6,064 bases of DNA from CAYRML01 sp964425485 (GTDB taxonomy: Bacteria > Bacillota > Dehalobacteriia > UBA4068): positions 1 to 6,064 of the forward strand of contig CAYRML010000079.1 of the NCBI GenBank assembly GCA_964425485.1. The letters run 5' to 3'. Position 1 is the first letter of the stretch. Every line of letters begins with the position of its first letter. Under the pieces are notes generated by a model. The model worked only from the letters and a program-made list of their open reading frames with translations. It was not told the DNA's origin and ran no database searches. Positions 5,792 to 6,064 of this stretch are shown here, piece after piece. A program made the position numbers and the translations under genes.

Positions 5792-5836
5792 AATAACAAA
5801 TATGTAATTATCCGGATATTTAATGGGCAGAACAAT

Positions 5837-6064
5837 TTAAGCCGCCGGGGCCTCTGCTGCCGCAGTATCCTTTTTCTTACGGCCGGGGCCGGTTTCTTTA
5901 AGCGCAATAGCAGCAATAATAGCTATAATGTGGATCAAACCAAAGATAAATATGCTCCATTTAAAGCCATAAGCACCCAGAATTGCCGTATCGGTGATAC
6001 CGGTAGAAGCAGTCAGGCTGTTGGCAAAAGAGGTAGCAAGCAGACCGCCGATGATGGGGAAAAT
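5837..6064 (-). CDS. second MFS transporter, C-terminal 75 residues (5' end outside window)
   Basis: The frame is open from the window edge to TAA at 5839-5837. The 75 residues cover the end of one helix (IFPIIGGLLA), the external loop with TGITDT, a last helix about 38-54 and the tail KETGPGRKKKDTAAAEAPAA. Compared by eye with the complete permease at 3901-5298, 40 of the 65 positions from IFPI to RKKK are identical without gaps, so the two are tandem paralogues. The acidic and alanine-rich ends beyond RKKK differ. This is a membrane permease of the major facilitator superfamily with unknown substrate; only the C-terminus can be judged. It is followed by its own strong terminator. Confidence 0.88.
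   Translation of the reverse strand: MFPIIGGLLATSFANSLTASTGITDTAILGAYGFKWSIFIFGLIHIIAIIAAIALKETGPGRKKKDTAAAEAPAA

Noticed and set aside
1..6064. Mobile element, CRISPR array or defence system
   Set aside because: No transposase, integrase, terminal inverted repeats with target duplications, regularly spaced repeats or nuclease-like genes are visible on either strand. The tRNA gene is intact with no duplicated 3' end nearby, so there is no sign of an attachment site.

Overview
The window looks like chromosomal DNA of an anaerobic, low-to-medium GC Bacillota. The reasons are a ptb-buk acyl-phosphate module, AG-rich ribosome binding sites, sigma-A type promoters, many U-tract terminators and a tRNA with an encoded CCA. 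Negativicutes or Clostridia would fit, but that placement is inference. No insertion sequence, phage gene, CRISPR array or other sign of recent transfer is visible.

Left part (1-1680): the 3' end of a phosphate butyryltransferase gene (ptb) is followed after 48 nt by a complete butyrate kinase gene (buk), both on +. Together they convert an acyl-CoA via acyl-phosphate to a free acid plus ATP. A near-symmetrical hairpin with an A-run on one side and a T-run on the other closes buk, and also the gene that converges on it.

Middle part (1681-3770, all on -): a stand-alone AIR-synthase/HypE-like ATP-binding protein gene has a near-consensus promoter and a leader of about 120 nt that can form two mutually exclusive hairpins. 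To its right are a tRNA-Leu(GAG) with its own promoter and strong terminator, and a small lipoprotein gene with a GTG start and an extended -10 promoter.

Right part (3850-6064, all on -): two paralogous major facilitator superfamily (MFS) transporter genes lie in tandem. The first (3901-5298) is complete. Only the last 75 codons of the second are inside the window. They share a TGITDT motif and an unusual KETGPGRKKK cytoplasmic tail. A strong terminator after the upstream copy separates their transcription.

The 538 bp between the two transporter genes (5299-5836) is the least ordinary stretch. It holds the terminator, two promoter-like elements sharing sequence blocks, a 28-codon ORF with a very strong ribosome binding site, TATACAT half-sites just upstream of the transporter promoter, two perfect 12-bp palindromes and a weak terminator-like hairpin. 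It may hold a regulated leader or small transcript controlling the transporter. No undescribed system can be proven from the sequence alone; this intergenic region and the structured leader of the HypE-like gene are the best candidates.
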